Shown: positions 47,576 through 59,312, numbered from the stretch's first letter. The stretch: 64,000 bases of DNA from Muscardinus avellanarius (GCA_963383645.1 OY726560.1:87950093-88014092), one strand, 5' to 3'. Notes: generated from the letters alone by a model not told the origin. Numbers and translations: made by a program.

Positions 47576-47589
47576 CAATAATTTTTAAA

Positions 47590-47995
47590 ATATCCCCATA
47601 ATTTGGGGTCTTGCTTGCAGTGATAGTTTCCTGGGCATGTATGTCTGCATAAATCAGCTTTCAGTTCCTATAACAAATACATGAGATTATGAGCTTATGG
47701 AGAGAAAGGTTTATTCCAGCTCACATTTTGTGGTTGGTTGGCACTTTTTGGGCCTGGGGAAAAGCAATAAATCATGGCAGGAGTATATAATGTAGGATCT
47801 CAGGGCCTGGAATCAAAAGAAAGAGGAGGGAATGGGGTCTTAATATCCCCTGCAAGGGCAATAACCAATCACCTAACTTCCTTAAGGGTCCCACTTCTTA
47901 AAGGTTCGACCACCTTCCAAAAGCACCATAGGATGGAGATCAGACTTTAGCACATGGGCTTTTGAGGGATATTTCAGACCCAAGTATAGCAGTAT
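47590..47995 (+). mobile_element. Ancient interspersed repeat, family uncertain
   Basis: TTCAGTTCCTATAACAAATA ... AAAGGTTTATTCCAGCTCAC ... CACCTAACTTCCTTAAGGGT ... CATGGGCTTTTGAGGGATAT is the pattern of an old mammalian dispersed repeat. I cannot name the family. Confidence 0.5.
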
Positions 47996-47999
47996 CTGT

Positions 48000-48362
48000 C
48001 TAATCCCAGCAGATTGTACAATTCAAATATGTGTAATACATTTTATCGCATCTAAATTATTTCTCGACATTGTTAAAATTATACACAACATAAACTAGTA
48101 CATTCTCACTATAAAAAACACATGTGTATCTTCAAAACCTCTCCTTGCTCCTTCTCTGCTTCCCCAAGACAGCAATTGTTAAATTTGACCAAAATTTAAA
48201 TAAATATATATGAACTTTGAATATCATATAAAAATAGTCATGTAAGTGAATTACAAGATTTTCTCCTTGCTTTTTATTTTTTTTCACTTTACATTATATC
48301 TCCGAGATATTTCCATAGGCCTAACTCATTCTTTTAATAGCTATATAGAATTTCACAATGTA
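48000..48362. other. AT-rich sequence, possibly an old repeat
   Basis: ATCTCCGAGATATTTCCATA and CCTAACTCATTCTTTTAATA near 48,300 suggest an old L1-type antisense fragment, but the evidence is thin. Confidence 0.35.
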
Positions 48363-48585
48363 AGCTGGGCATGGTGGCGCATGCTTATAATCCCGGTACG
48401 TAGGAGGCTGAGACAGGAGGATCGTGCAGGTTCGAAGCCAGCCTCAGCTACTTAGTGAGGCTCTCAGAAACTTAGTGAGACCCTGTTTCCAAATAAGATT
48501 TAAAATAGGTCTGGGAGTATAGCCTGGAGGTAGAAAATCCCTGGGTTCTATCTCCAGTACCAAAAATAATTTTTTTTCACAATGC
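48350..48585 (+). mobile_element. B1-dID SINE with short TSD
   Basis: AGCTGGGCATGGTGGCGCAT through CTATCTCCAGTACC. TTCACAATG flanks it at about 48,352 and 48,577. Confidence 0.92.
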
Positions 48586-48969
48586 AACTATGTCACAATT
48601 ATTTGATTATTTTTCTCTTTTGAAAATAGCAAAAAAATCCCGTGTATATAGACATGAATAATTGTTTCTATAATTTTAATTTTTAGAATTAGGACTGCTG
48701 AACAAAAGCAAACACTTAATCTTTGGTTGGCTACTGCTAAATTGCTATAAAAGGGTTTAAAATTTCTGCTGTCATGGTATTTGAGAGGGTTGTAATTTGA
48801 CAATAAGGAACATCAATCAAATTTTGATAATTTGATAGGAAAAATGAATTTGATTAGTGATTCGTGAAGATCTTTGGTTTTGTCATTTTGTATTGTGATT
48901 TTGGTATTTTACTTATTTATAGAAACTATTTTCATGTGATGGATACCAACTCTGTTTTATGTACTTGAT

Positions 48970-49450
48970 TAAAAATAAAATTGCCATATGATCCACCATT
49001 TCTACTTCTTTGTTCCAAGGAAGTGAAAGCAGAGATTCAAACAGATAATTTAAATATCAGCTTTTATAGAAACATTATTCTCAGTAGCCAAGAGGTGAAG
49101 CCAGTGTCCACAGACAGATGAATAGATCAAATGCGGTATTTACCTAAACTGGAAAGTTATTGAGCCTTAAATATGAAGGAAGTTCTGACACTTGCTATCA
49201 TATAAATGAACCTTGATGACATTATGCTAAGATATGCCAGTCATAAGAGGACAAACTCTGTATGAGTCCACTTATATGCCGTGACTAGAGTAGTCAAATT
49301 TGTAGAGACAGAAAATTGAGTGGAGATTGGCTGGGGTTGGGGTGAAGGAGGAATGATTCTCATTTTCATTTGAGGAAGATAAAACATTTCTGGAGAATAG
49401 TGGTGATAGTTGCTTACCAATGTGCAACTAAATATACCCTTCAAATGGCG
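48970..49450 (+). mobile_element. Old L1 (L1M type) 3' end
   Basis: TTGCCATATGATCCACCATT, ATTCTCAGTAGCCAAGAGGT, CCACAGACAGATGAATAGAT, TTGATGACATTATGCTAAGA and ACTCTGTATGAGTCCACTTA follow the end of L1 ORF2 and the 3' UTR in plus orientation. No frame is intact. Confidence 0.8.
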
Positions 49451-50339
49451 AAAATGGCAAATTACATGTTGTGTTTATTTTATTGGAGAAAAAAATGAGG
49501 AAAGCACACAAATATGTTGCATTTGAATAAATGGATACATGTGATATTTAAAATACATATTGCATAGAATCTCTTCATTTGACACTGCAATTTCTCTTTT
49601 CAGCAATTTGAAATGATATTCTTCTATTAAACTTTACATAGATATGAATCTATTTCTAAACTGTTAATTTTTCCCTTTTTTGATCTGTCTTCTTACTACT
49701 CATCCCATTTGCTTAATCACTATAGTCCAGTTGATAGATGGTAGGACAGAAGCACAGTTTTTGTTTTATAAGTATTTTTCACCATTCTGCATTATCTTTT
49801 TCATATAAATTTTTAAAAATCAATTTATCAATTCATCCACTTCTATTTTTAAAAATATTGTTGCAATTACATTGAATTTACAATTAAATCTATCTGCGAT
49901 GTTGTATCATGATTATTATCTAGGAAATTTTGACTAACCACACTGCTCTTAGTTTAAGTGCAGAATAGTTGATTGTTAGTATTAAATATTATTCTTGTTG
50001 ATAAATTTTTTGTGAGTTTTTTGCCTATAATCCTTTCCATTTTTTCTCTAGTCTTTTATGTACAGTGTTTCATCAGTAACAGCTGCTGGAAAACAGCTTA
50101 CTTTCATGCTCCCTGTTCACAATCATTTTCTATTATATAGTGTATTAACTGTTAATTTTGTCTTTATTTGGAAAAAAGATTGAATTTTTATAAAATAAAA
50201 ATAGATTTTTGTTCTCTAAGAAATAGAATAATAACAATTCAAATATATGATTTGTTTCTGTTAAACAAGCAGACACTTTTATTCACAAGGCTAGCTCTGC
50301 CACAGTATTTTTATTCTGTAAGCAATCTATTTATTTACT
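49451..50339. other. AT-rich intergenic sequence
   Basis: Contains probable old antisense L1 pieces (ATTGATAGATGG-like and ATTACATTGAATTTACA motifs near 49,730 and 49,870) too degraded to delimit. Confidence 0.4.
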
Positions 50340-50530
50340 TTGTGTTACTGGGGATTGAACCCAGGAACATTCTACCTCCAAGCTACACTCCAGCCTTTTT
50401 TTTTTTAAATCCTTTTTTTTAAAAACAGGGTCTTGTTAAGTTGCTGAGAGTTTCACTAAGTTGCTGAGTCAGGCCTTGAACCTGCAATCCTTATCTCAGC
50501 CTTCCAAGTACTGTGAGTACAGGTGCATGC
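50340..50530 (-). mobile_element. B1-dID SINE
   Basis: GTGTTACTGGGGATTGAACC through CAGGTGCATGC, with an internal poly-T block. Confidence 0.85.
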
Positions 50531-50542
50531 AATGACATGTAA

Positions 50543-50548
50543 CTCTAA

Positions 50549-50611
<63 letters not shown>

Positions 50612-50800
50612 GTGGTACCAGGGTTCCTGGAAACCCTTCCTCTGGGCTATACTTCCAGACCTTTTTTTATATTTTTTATTTGGAAACAGGGTCTCTTTAA
50701 GCCAGCGAGGCTGGCTTAGAACCTGCGGAATCCTCCTGTCTCCGCCTCCCAAGCGTGGGGATTACAAGCGTGTGCCACCATGCCTGGCTCTAATCTAATA
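50543..50800 (-). mobile_element. B1-dID SINE, variant subfamily, with (AT)n tail and TSD
   Basis: CTCTAATCTAATA lies at 50,543-50,555 and 50,788-50,800. Between them are about 27 AT units (tail position), GGTGGTACCAGGGTTCCTGG and an antisense B1 half. The (AT)n therefore arose in the tail after insertion. Confidence 0.95.
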
Positions 50801-50840
50801 ATTTAACTTACAGGATTTAGTGGATTTTTTCACACTCACT

Positions 50841-51082
50841 AAGAAAAAGCAAGCCGGCTGTGGTGGCGCACACTTGTAATCCCAGCATTTGGGAGGCTGA
50901 GACAGGAGGATCACGGTTTAAAAACAGTCTCAGCTACTACTTAGTGAGGCCCTTTGCAACTCAGTGAGACTCTGTTTCAAAATAAAGAATAAAAAATAGG
51001 GGTGGGTGTGTAGCTCAGAAATGTAGAATGTCCCTGGGTTCCATCCCTAATACCACAAAAGAAAAAAGAAAAGAAAAAGCAA
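50841..51082 (+). mobile_element. B1-dID SINE with 12-bp TSD
   Basis: AAGAAAAAGCAA is at 50,841-50,852 and 51,071-51,082, bracketing GCCGGCTGTGGTGGCGCACA through CCCTAATACCAC. Confidence 0.94.
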
Positions 51083-52254
51083 TTTTTATAGGAGGAGAAA
51101 AAAAAAAGGCTCTTTTTAGATTAATATAAAACCTAGAGAGAAGACTATGCTGTCACAGAAAATGCTCAAATGTTTTAAAATATTTTTGGAAGCCTATATA
51201 TGTTAGCCTGGTTATGGCATTTTATTAAATCAGTGTCTCTTAGGATGGAATTTTCTAGCCCTCAGGAAGGCATCCCAATTCTCTGTGCCTGTACTTTCTG
51301 GCAAGTGAGGGCCACCCTCCCTTGCGCTGGCCTCCACCTCACTAGCTACTGATCACAGGATCACTCAGCTTCCAGAGACTGCAAAGGGATCCTACAGAGA
51401 CTCAGAGAGGCTCTTCCTTCATCAAAGTTTTTGGTAGACGGTAAGTTATAGATTCTGCCAATTATTTAATTTGTTCAGCCAATGAATCCTTTGCTTTCAA
51501 CAAAGCGGCCGTACACCTGATTGCTTATTGAGTGATTGGGTCTTTCTATTTATTCATTGCTTTGGCAAATGAATTACCTTTGAGAGAACAAATCTTTGGG
51601 GAATGATTGGAGGCTTCTCTCTCCCCCTCACTCCACATATGTGTGCACACATGTACGGTCACGTGCACACACGGCTTCCTGTTTTTTCCTCCCCTTCCTC
51701 TGTAATACGACAGTACTTAGGGGGAAAGCCTTTCAGTTTTTTCACTCTTAGTGGCTCCTGTATCTGTGCTCCTTAACGCTAGGCAGCGAGCCCATGCCTC
51801 TGGGTTTCTTGAGGGCAGCTGGCCTGTCCTACTCACCTCCGTGTCCTGTGTGTCCAGCGGTGCCGGTGGCCTGGAGAAAAGAGAAAAAAAAATCACTGAA
51901 TTAGTGAGACCAAGTGCATCTGCTCAGGTATGCCAACATTTATTTTTAATTTCCTTTATGAAGGAAGAGTGCCAGGCCCACAGTCTCTTTAATAAAAAGA
52001 ACTCCTGGCAAAAATGGCTCTCCCTCTGTATCTTTTCTAGAATGCTAATCTGACATTTGCAAAGAAGACATATCAGTGTGCCTGCCTGGGGAGGGCGGGG
52101 CCGTCACTCCTGAGGGATGGTGCTGTGCTGGAGTCAGGCCCTTGGCCACCTGTGTGTGGCATTTGCCATCTCTTCTTCCTATTCCTCCATTTCTGGTCCT
52201 CACCAAATATTGAGTGAAGACTTTTAACAGAAGTTAGTTTTTGACTGACACACT
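51083..52254. other. Unique intergenic sequence
   Basis: No gene recognised. A reading frame at 51,751-52,053 has no family resemblance. Confidence 0.5.
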
Positions 52255-52485
52255 TATTTATTTATTTATTTATTTATTTATTGTGTTCTATGGAGTTGAA
52301 CCCAGGGTCTTCCTAACTTTAAGCTATACCCCCAGCACTATTTTATTATTTTCTTTTGGAAACAGGGTCTCACTAAGTTGCTGAGGTCCTCACTAAATTG
52401 TTGAGGCTGGCTTCAAACCTGCAATCCTCCTGTTTTAGCCTCCCAAGTATTGAGATTATAAGTGTGAGTCACCACGCCTGGCTCA
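52255..52485 (-). mobile_element. B1-dID SINE with (TTTA)n tail
   Basis: (TTTA)n, GGAGTTGAACCCAGGGTCTT, antisense B1 half ending CACGCCTGGCT. Confidence 0.88.
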
Positions 52486-53126
52486 GGAAAATATTTAGAA
52501 GAGGAGCACAGTCACTGAAATACACAGGTATGCGAGCACTGTCACCTGGGGTGCCCACCCGCACACTCCAGCCCCAGCGCTCCTTACCCCAGGGTATTCC
52601 TGGCCCAATTTCTTGCTGAGGCTCTTAGCCATAGTCTGAGTAATGTCTGCTTGCTGGCGCGATGTAAAGCGATCTCTGTTCATAAGATGAAGTCCTAAAG
52701 GAAGGGTGGCGGGTACTGTGTCTTTCCAGTTCGATATCCTGTCTTTCTGCCGCCTCACTGCCCACTGCAGACTGTGGGTGGCTGAAAGGACTCCCGGAGA
52801 GGGGACAGGAGTGCTGAGGCAAAGCATTTTTCAGTGCAAAGAAAGACTTCCTTGTAACTAATACAATTCCTTAACATGATCATGGGAAGTTTTGAATGTT
52901 ATTTCCACCTTCCCACTTTTATGAGCGTTGCTGAAGTGGAGCCATCTGTGACAAAGATTTGGAAAACCTTACCAAGAGGGCACTGTGGCTTTTGTAGGTG
53001 CTGTCTGCGAATGTGGGAGCTTTAATATCTCCTGGAACATTGCAGGCTCCGAGAGACTGTTTTTTAGACAAATATAAGTGCAAATTATATTATAATATAT
53101 ATATTTAAATGCCTAGGAATTCTTTT
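52486..53126. other. Unique intergenic sequence
   Basis: No gene or repeat recognised. Confidence 0.5.
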
Positions 53127-53337
53127 GTTGTGGCACTGGGGATTAAACCTAAGGGCATTCTACTTTTGAACTATATTCATAGCCCTTTAATTTTTTCTTT
53201 GTTAAATTTTGAAACACAGTCTCTCTAGTTTGCTAAAAGTCTTGCTAGATTACTGAGGCTGTCCTTAAATCTGTGATCCTCCTGTCTCAGCCTCCCAAGC
53301 ACTGGAATTTACATGTGTTTGCCACCACACCCAGTCT
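53127..53337 (-). mobile_element. B1-dID SINE, diverged
   Basis: GTGGCACTGGGGATTAAACC through CACCACACCCAG. Confidence 0.88.
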
Positions 53338-53996
53338 AGACATTCTGACAAACGCATTTCCAAATAAACACGTTCTCACTAAATCTGAAACAGTAAACGA
53401 ACAGCTGGACTAACTGTACAGATTTAATTAGAGACAAGAGAAAGGTTAGAAAAAGTGGTTCAAAAGATTGAAGGATTGTCAAAGTAGAATATCTAGTAGC
53501 TTAACTTTAACATGAAATATTAAGAAGAATGTCACCGTTGACAAAGAGCAGGTAGGAGGAGTAAGACCAGAAGTTATTTATCATATCCTTAAAAACACAT
53601 ATCTAGTAATGTTTGGCTTATCTTTTTAAAATATCCAGTCCATTCCGAAGTTATCCAATATATTTAATACAGTAAGAAGTGCCTACGTTTTTAAAAACAG
53701 ATATAAAATCTGTAAATAATGTGGAGGTGAAGAAAGGCTCCATATCGCCTAGATTCAGCAATGCTCCTGCCCTCTTACCAGCCATTTCATCACAGAATGG
53801 GACAATGTGACATTGACATTTGGCTAACTGCACTAAAAATCAGGAAGTAATAGCTCTAGTTTAGGTAAAAAGGCTAGCCTACAAACCAGGTAGTAAGTCT
53901 TATTTCCATACAAATATAGTTAATATGCCAACATGCTGGTGAATGAACAGAATATTTTATGAGTAAGTGGTATTACTTATTTCATAAGTAAATGGA
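53338..53996. other. Unique intergenic sequence
   Basis: No gene or repeat recognised. Confidence 0.5.
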
Positions 53997-54186
53997 GCCT
54001 GGTGGTGCAAATTTGTAATCCCAGTACTGGAAGGCTAAATCAGGAGGATCTCAGGTTTCTGGCCAGCCTCAGCAAGTTAGTAAGGGCCTCTGCAACTTAA
54101 CTGGAAAGTAAAAAAACAAGAAACAATAAAACAGGGCTGGGGATATAGCTTGGAGGTAGAATAGCCCTGGGCTCTTTCCCTGGTAC

Positions 54187-54239
<53 letters not shown>

Positions 54240-54240
54240 A
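53997..54240 (+). mobile_element. B1-dID SINE ending in (CA)n
   Basis: GCCTGGTGGTGCAAATTTGT through CCCTGGTACTATA, then about 22 CA units. Confidence 0.9.
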
Positions 54241-54385
54241 GTAAATGGTACCAGTAATTGGCTGTCTCTATAAAGGGAGAATGGGGAACAGGAACAAGCG
54301 GGAGATTTACCTTTCCTTGTGTATCCTTTTGTGCTTTTAGAATTTCATAGCGTATGTATGTACTTTAAGTTAAAGAGTTTATTTT

Positions 54386-54475
54386 AGGGCCTGGGGGTAT
54401 AGTTCAGTGTTGTAGTGCTTGTCTAGTAGATATGAGGCCCTGAGTTCTATTGTCCTCATTTAAAAAAGTCAAACC
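54386..54475 (+). mobile_element. Stand-alone ID-type SINE
   Basis: GGGCCTGGGGGTATAGTTCA ... GAGGCCCTGAGTTCTATTGT is a sense ID element with an A-rich end and no B1 half. Confidence 0.75.
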
Positions 54476-54476
54476 A

Positions 54477-54667
54477 AGCTGGGCGTGGTGGCGCACTCTT
54501 GTAATCCTAGGATTTGGGAGGCTGAGACAGAAGGATTGCAGGTTTCTGGTCAGCCTCAGCTACTTAGTGAGGTCCTCTGCAAGTCAGTGAGACCCTGTTT
54601 CAAAATAAAAAAAAAATAGGGCTGTGGGGGTGTATCTTGGTAGAATGCTCCTTGTTTCAATCCCCAG

Positions 54668-54712
<45 letters not shown>
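54477..54712 (+). mobile_element. B1-dID SINE ending in (CA)n
   Basis: AGCTGGGCGTGGTGGCGCAC through CAATCCCCAGTTA, then about 19 CA units to 54,709. Confidence 0.92.
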
Positions 54713-54713
<1 letters not shown>

Positions 54714-54715
54714 AA

Positions 54716-55125
54716 TCAGCTGCACGTGATGGCACACACTTGTAATCCCAGTACATAGGAGGCCGAGTACTACAGGTTTGAGGCCAGCCTGAGCATCTTT
54801 TGTTTGTTTGAGGTTTGTTTTTTGGTACTGGGGATGGAACCCAGGGGCATTCTACCTCTGAGCTGTACCCCCAGCCCTATTTTTTAGTCTTTTTTGTTTA
54901 TGAAACAGAGTCTTACTGAGTTGTAAAGGGCATTGCTAAGTAGCTGAGGCTGTCTGCAAATCTCTATCCTCTGGTCTCTGCCTCCTGAATGTTTGGATTA
55001 CAAGAGTGTACCACCATGCCGGGCTCAGCCTGAACATCTTAATGAGACCCTGTTTCAAAATAAAAATAAAATAAATTTAGGGGTATAGCTCCTGTACTCC
55101 CCCGTCTGTGCACGCATGCATGCAC
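54716..55125 (+). mobile_element. B1-dID SINE split by another SINE
   Basis: The B1 half (CAGCTGCACGTGATGGCACA ... GCCAGCCTGAGCATCTT) ends near 54,800. The element resumes at 55,028 (GCCTGAACATCTTAATGAGA) and runs through GGGGTATAGCTCC. The nested SINE duplicated GCCTGAGCATCTT. Confidence 0.9.
54800..55027 (-). mobile_element. B1-dID SINE nested in a SINE
   Basis: TTTGGTACTGGGGATGGAAC through CACCATGCCGGGCT in minus orientation, inserted into the plus-oriented SINE. Confidence 0.93.
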
Positions 55126-55218
55126 GCACACACACACAGACACAGACACAGACACACATACAAAATATTTAAAAACCAAACTAAAAAAAAAATCAAATAA
55201 AAACAAAACTAAAAATCA

Positions 55219-55463
55219 GTTTTTTTGTTTGTTTGTTTTTTTGCTATACTGGAGATGGAACCCGGGGGGCGGGGGGGGGGTTTCTATCTCTGAGTAGCAC
55301 CCCAGCCCTATTTTTTTTTAATTCTTTATTTTGAAACAGGGTCTCACTGCTTTGTAAAGAGCCTGCCTCATGAAGCAGTAGCTGAGGCTGGCCCCAAACC
55401 ACGATGCTCCTGTCACAGCCTCCCAAATGCTGGAATTACAAGCATGCGCCACCATGCCTGGCT
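55219..55463 (-). mobile_element. B1-dID SINE
   Basis: (GTTT)n, GGAGATGGAACCCGGGGGGC with a G10 run, and an antisense B1 half ending CATGCCTGGC. Confidence 0.9.
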
Positions 55464-55609
55464 TAAAAAGCAGTTTTGATTCTTTCCTTATCCCCCTACT
55501 TTTCTCAAAGGTTTGGTATTATTAGTGTCTGAACTTGGGAGGTAATGTGATAAAGGAATACTTGATTTCCATGTGTAAGTAAGGAAACACATTCAGTTAA
55601 TGAGTAATA

Positions 55610-55770
55610 ATACAATATTATTTAAGCATATTTCAAGCACCAAACTGTTGATCAAAAATAGATAATACTACCAAAAAAGAGTTATTGATGTTTTATAGTT
55701 GAGAAAACTACGGCTCAGCATACTAAGTAATTCACCCAAATTCTCCAAGCTAATTTACTGGAGGTGATAA
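55610..55770 (-). mobile_element. MIR SINE remnant
   Basis: TTATAGTTGAGAAAACTACG, GCTCAGCATACTAAGTAATT and CACCCAAATTCTCCAAGCTA are the antisense MIR core (AGATGAGGAAACTGAGGCAC pattern). Confidence 0.65.
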
Positions 55771-57804
55771 ATGACTGTAACATTTCCACTCTGCGGTAAT
55801 TTAAGCTAATGAAAGGCTTCAATCCTTTCTTGAATCTATGGTTGGGAGGATTTACATGTCGGACAACTTGAAGCGTAAACATCTTTTATGGAAGAGTCCT
55901 GCATACTGAAAAGGCTATTTGTACTGTCCTCAGTATGTTTAACAGTTTGTAGTCTATACTAACCTTTTATGCCTTCAAGTATCCACTTGAAATGTATTAT
56001 AGTATTTTCACTGAAAATGACTCTTTTGCAAAATTAGGCCTCTGGGAATGGTAAAACACTGCTAGCAGTTTTAAAGGACTTCTTTTGGAATGGTAGTTGA
56101 GTATTTTATTGGTTTTACCTCATTGCCTAACAAATGACCTCTTAAGAGACTTAAATCAACATCTACTGATTATCTCACAATTCCAAAAGTGAGAAGTCAG
56201 GGCATAGGTTATTTGAGTTTTTACACAGGGCCTCAAATAGCAGAAATATGGAGCATGTCTTCTCAGCTCAGGCGGTTGTGACATACATCAGTTCCCATGG
56301 TTGTAGGACTGAGGTCCCTGTTTCCTCCTGGCTGCTACTCTCAGCCCCTAAAACCCACCTACATTCCTTGCTGCATGGCCAGCTCCATTCCCAAAACCAG
56401 CAAGAGAGGATCTCCTCTGAATCAAGCCATGGTCACACTGCAGCCCTTGCTCAAGACCCGCGTCCTTCTGAACAGCTCACCGGGCTAGGCCAGGCCACTC
56501 GGATCATAATGTCAAATGATTTAAGATGTTAATTCTTTCTGTAAAATCCACCTACATCGGCATCTTGATTAGTGTTTGATTGAATAACTGGGAGAAGATG
56601 CATGCATAGCAGTGGGGAGGAATCTTGGGGGCAATGAATGCAGCATGAATATTCCCACTACTATCTTCAAAGCTGTCCATCTCACCCTGTCCTCCGGCTG
56701 AGCCATCATTCCGCCAAAATTCAAAGCAGGGTTTAGATGACCATTTTACTTTCTTAAAGTTTTTGTGGGTTACATTTAAATGATAAGTGACATTTTGGTT
56801 CCTCTTTATTTGAAGATTTGGGCTCAAGAGAATTTAGTGTAGATTTCTTCAGCTCATAGTTGTGGTCATGGAGGTGCAGAGAGATGACGTTACTAGTGTC
56901 AGGTCACAAGACATCCGTCTTCACATCCCAGCACCAAGGTTCTTTATAAATGGCAGAGTTGGAGCTATACAATATATTAAACATTGCCATTTCTTAATTT
57001 TAAATATTAGAATCTCTAGGAAGACAGTTTTTCAAACCTATAGATATATATCATGGAAAACCATAAAAGACAATGGTCTTCCTGCTGCATGTAGCATGAG
57101 AGAGAATTTATTTTTATATCAATAGGACCAACTCATGGAAGCATTTATGTATACTTTTTATAGGGGTATTAAAAATCATAACTGTTACGATTCTTTACAT
57201 AAGCTCAATAAATGTAATGCAACCAGTTTTGAAGCTTTTTAAATTAAGGCAATATTTCACTTGCTATTCTCATGTTCTGTGGTAGATCATGAAGATATGG
57301 GTATGTTTCTGGACCTAATAAACTTTTATCTTGTTCAAGGTGTGACCGCAACTTATGATGACCAGAACATGGCTGGTCCAAGTGGAAAATGTAGAAGCCT
57401 CATCTAGTATTATGTAGAATTAGCTAAATACACCCCAAGCTTCTGTTATTAAAAGAAAAAGTACACTCTAGTCTTTATAGGACTAGACCCTGTCTTAGCT
57501 CACTTTTCTCTCTGTTTTAAACTCAGTTGAGGCTATAGGATGGATGCTGTCCATGAGAACAGAATGCTCATCTCAGTATGTGTTGCAGGGGAAATGAGAT
57601 CTGTAGAGTCCCGGAAGCTTCAGCGAGGAGGAAATGAATGGCAGGCGAGTCTTCATTTGACATGGATGAAAGTGGGTCCCAGAGACGTTGTGGGCTTGCC
57701 TGAGACTACAGGGCTGGAGAGGTGACAGAGATGAGAACTTGGTTCTTTTGGCTCTAAATCTAGTGTTCTCCCCTTCTCTTCCCATTCCTTTCCTCTCTCC
57801 TCCT
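55771..57804. other. Unique intergenic sequence with faint old repeats
   Basis: TGACCTCTTAAGAGACTTAA ... CTCACAATTCCAAAAGTGAG (56,130-56,200) resembles the uncertain ancient repeat at 35.4 kb. Sequence around 56,860-56,960 may be an antisense MIR. No gene recognised. Confidence 0.4.
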
Positions 57805-57989
57805 TAGTGTTGAACCCAGGGGCATTCTACCTTGAGCTACACCCCAGCCTTTTTTAAAAATTTCAAACAGGTGCTCACTAACTTGCTGAGGGTTTTGCTA
57901 AATTGCTGAGGCTGGTCTCAAACCTGAGATCTTCCCGTCTCAGCCTCCCAAGTACTGAGATGACAGGTATGTGCTACCACACCTGGCTA
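57805..57989 (-). mobile_element. Truncated B1-dID SINE
   Basis: GTGTTGAACCCAGGGGCATT through CACACCTGGC. Confidence 0.87.
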
Positions 57990-58227
57990 ATTTTTAAGTT
58001 TTGAATATACATTGTCCTTCCTTTGACCTCAGTACTGACCTAAATGAAAGACAAGAATCCCCTAACAACTGCTTCTCTCAATAAGCCTTCAGTTCTTCAG
58101 AAAGTGCTCCCCATTAGTGAGGAGAGAGAAAGGGAGGTAAGGCACGAGAGCAACATTTGAAAGCACATGCACCCCAGAGTATGGCAAGGAAGACCACTTT
58201 GGTAAAGAGATCCATTGCTAGGAGCCG

Positions 58228-58490
58228 GGATTCTGGTGTGGCCATGCACGTCTGTAATCCCAGTACTTGGAAGGCAGGGACAGGAGGATCACAGGCCTGA
58301 GTCCAGCCGCAGCAGTGTAACAAGACTGTCAGCAACCTAGGGACACCCTCTTGCAAAACAAACAAGCAAATGAATGAATAAATGAATAAATAAATAAATG
58401 AATACAGAAGGGCTGGAGGTGTAGCTCAGAGGTACCATGCTCCTGGGTTCAATGCCCAATCCTCTCTCCTCACCCCCCCCCCCACAAAAA
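58228..58490 (+). mobile_element. B1-dID SINE, diverged
   Basis: TCTGGTGTGGCCATGCACGT through GGTTCAATGCCCAATCC with internal (AATG)n and a C10-A6 tail. Confidence 0.85.
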
Positions 58491-58515
58491 AGCCAGGATT
58501 CTTATTTATTTTACT

Positions 58516-58762
58516 ATAGACTGGATTTTATTTTATTTATTTTTTTGTGGTACTGGGGGTGGAACCCAGAGGCTTTCTACCTCCAGGCTATACTCCCAGA
58601 CCTTTTTTATATTTTATTTGGAAACAGGGTCTCACTAAGTTGCTGAAAGCCTCACTAAGTAGCTGAGGCTGGCTTTGAACCCGTGCAATCCTCCTGTCTC
58701 AGCCTCCCAAGCACAGGGATTACAAGCATGCGCCACCACGCCCGGCTTGACTGGACTTTAAA
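58516..58762 (-). mobile_element. B1-dID SINE with TSD
   Basis: GTGGTACTGGGGGTGGAACC through CACGCCCGGC. GACTGGATTTTA (left) and GACTGGACTTTA (right) are the duplicated site. Confidence 0.93.
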
Positions 58763-58820
58763 CTTTGTGTATCCCCATGGGAAAAAAAGACATTTTAGTC
58801 TTGCTTGCCACTGGGATCAT

Positions 58821-59056
58821 AGAGAAGTATACATTTTTGTTTGTTTGTTTGTTTGGTGGTACTGGGGTTCCTGGAAGCCCTTCTACCTCCGGGCTACACT
58901 CCCAGACCTATTTTTAATATTATTTTTATTTTGAAACAGGGTCTCTTAAGCCAGCGAGACTGGCTTCAAACCTGTGCGATCCTCCTGTCTCCGCCTCCCA
59001 AGCGTGGGGATTACAAGTGTGTGCCACCACGCCCAGCTGAGAGAAGTGTACATTTT
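58821..59056 (-). mobile_element. B1-dID SINE, variant subfamily, with 17-bp TSD
   Basis: AGAGAAGTATACATTTT (58,821-58,837) and AGAGAAGTGTACATTTT (59,040-59,056) bracket (TTTG)n, GGTGGTACTGGGGTTCCTGG and the antisense B1 half. There is one mismatch. Confidence 0.95.
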
Positions 59057-59129
59057 AATGCATTTCATCATGGCTGCACAGGATTGAGACAGCCTAGGTC
59101 AGAGCTGGACACTGTGACCATGGCAGATT

Positions 59130-59285
59130 GCCCAGTCTGGGTAAGCACATTTGTCCATTAGTAAAACGGATTCAAGTCATTGTACTTACTTTACAGAATC
59201 ATCATGGAGATTAAAATCAGTCAGCTACATAAAGGAGTTTAGCTCTAAGCTGCTACATATTAAATAATTACTGTTTAGTATCATT
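59130..59285 (+). mobile_element. MIR SINE remnant
   Basis: TTTGTCCATTAGTAAAACGG ... GTACTTACTTTACAGAATCA ... GGAGATTAAAATCAGTCAGC follows MIR. Confidence 0.65.
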
Positions 59286-59312
59286 ATGTAGTGGTTAAAA
59301 ATAAAATGTTAA

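Larger units (their letters stand above)
45337..47586 (-). mobile_element. SVA-like composite retroposon (GC head, VNTR, L1-like tail)
   Basis: Read on the minus strand: a GC-rich head with 1.7 copies of a 125-bp unit (47,575-47,362); a unique middle of about 490 bases (47,361-46,871); a VNTR of roughly 21 ~50-bp units (46,870-45,800); a unique linker (45,800-45,500); and a 3' end resembling the local L1 3' end, with an AT-rich tail (45,500-45,348). AATAATTTTT flanks both sides (45,337-45,346 and 47,577-47,586). On the minus strand the presumed target reads TTTTAAAAATTATT, a good L1-endonuclease site. There is no L1 ORF1 or ORF2. Its layout parallels primate SVA, but the sequences appear unrelated. 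I know no named family to assign. Confidence 0.72.
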
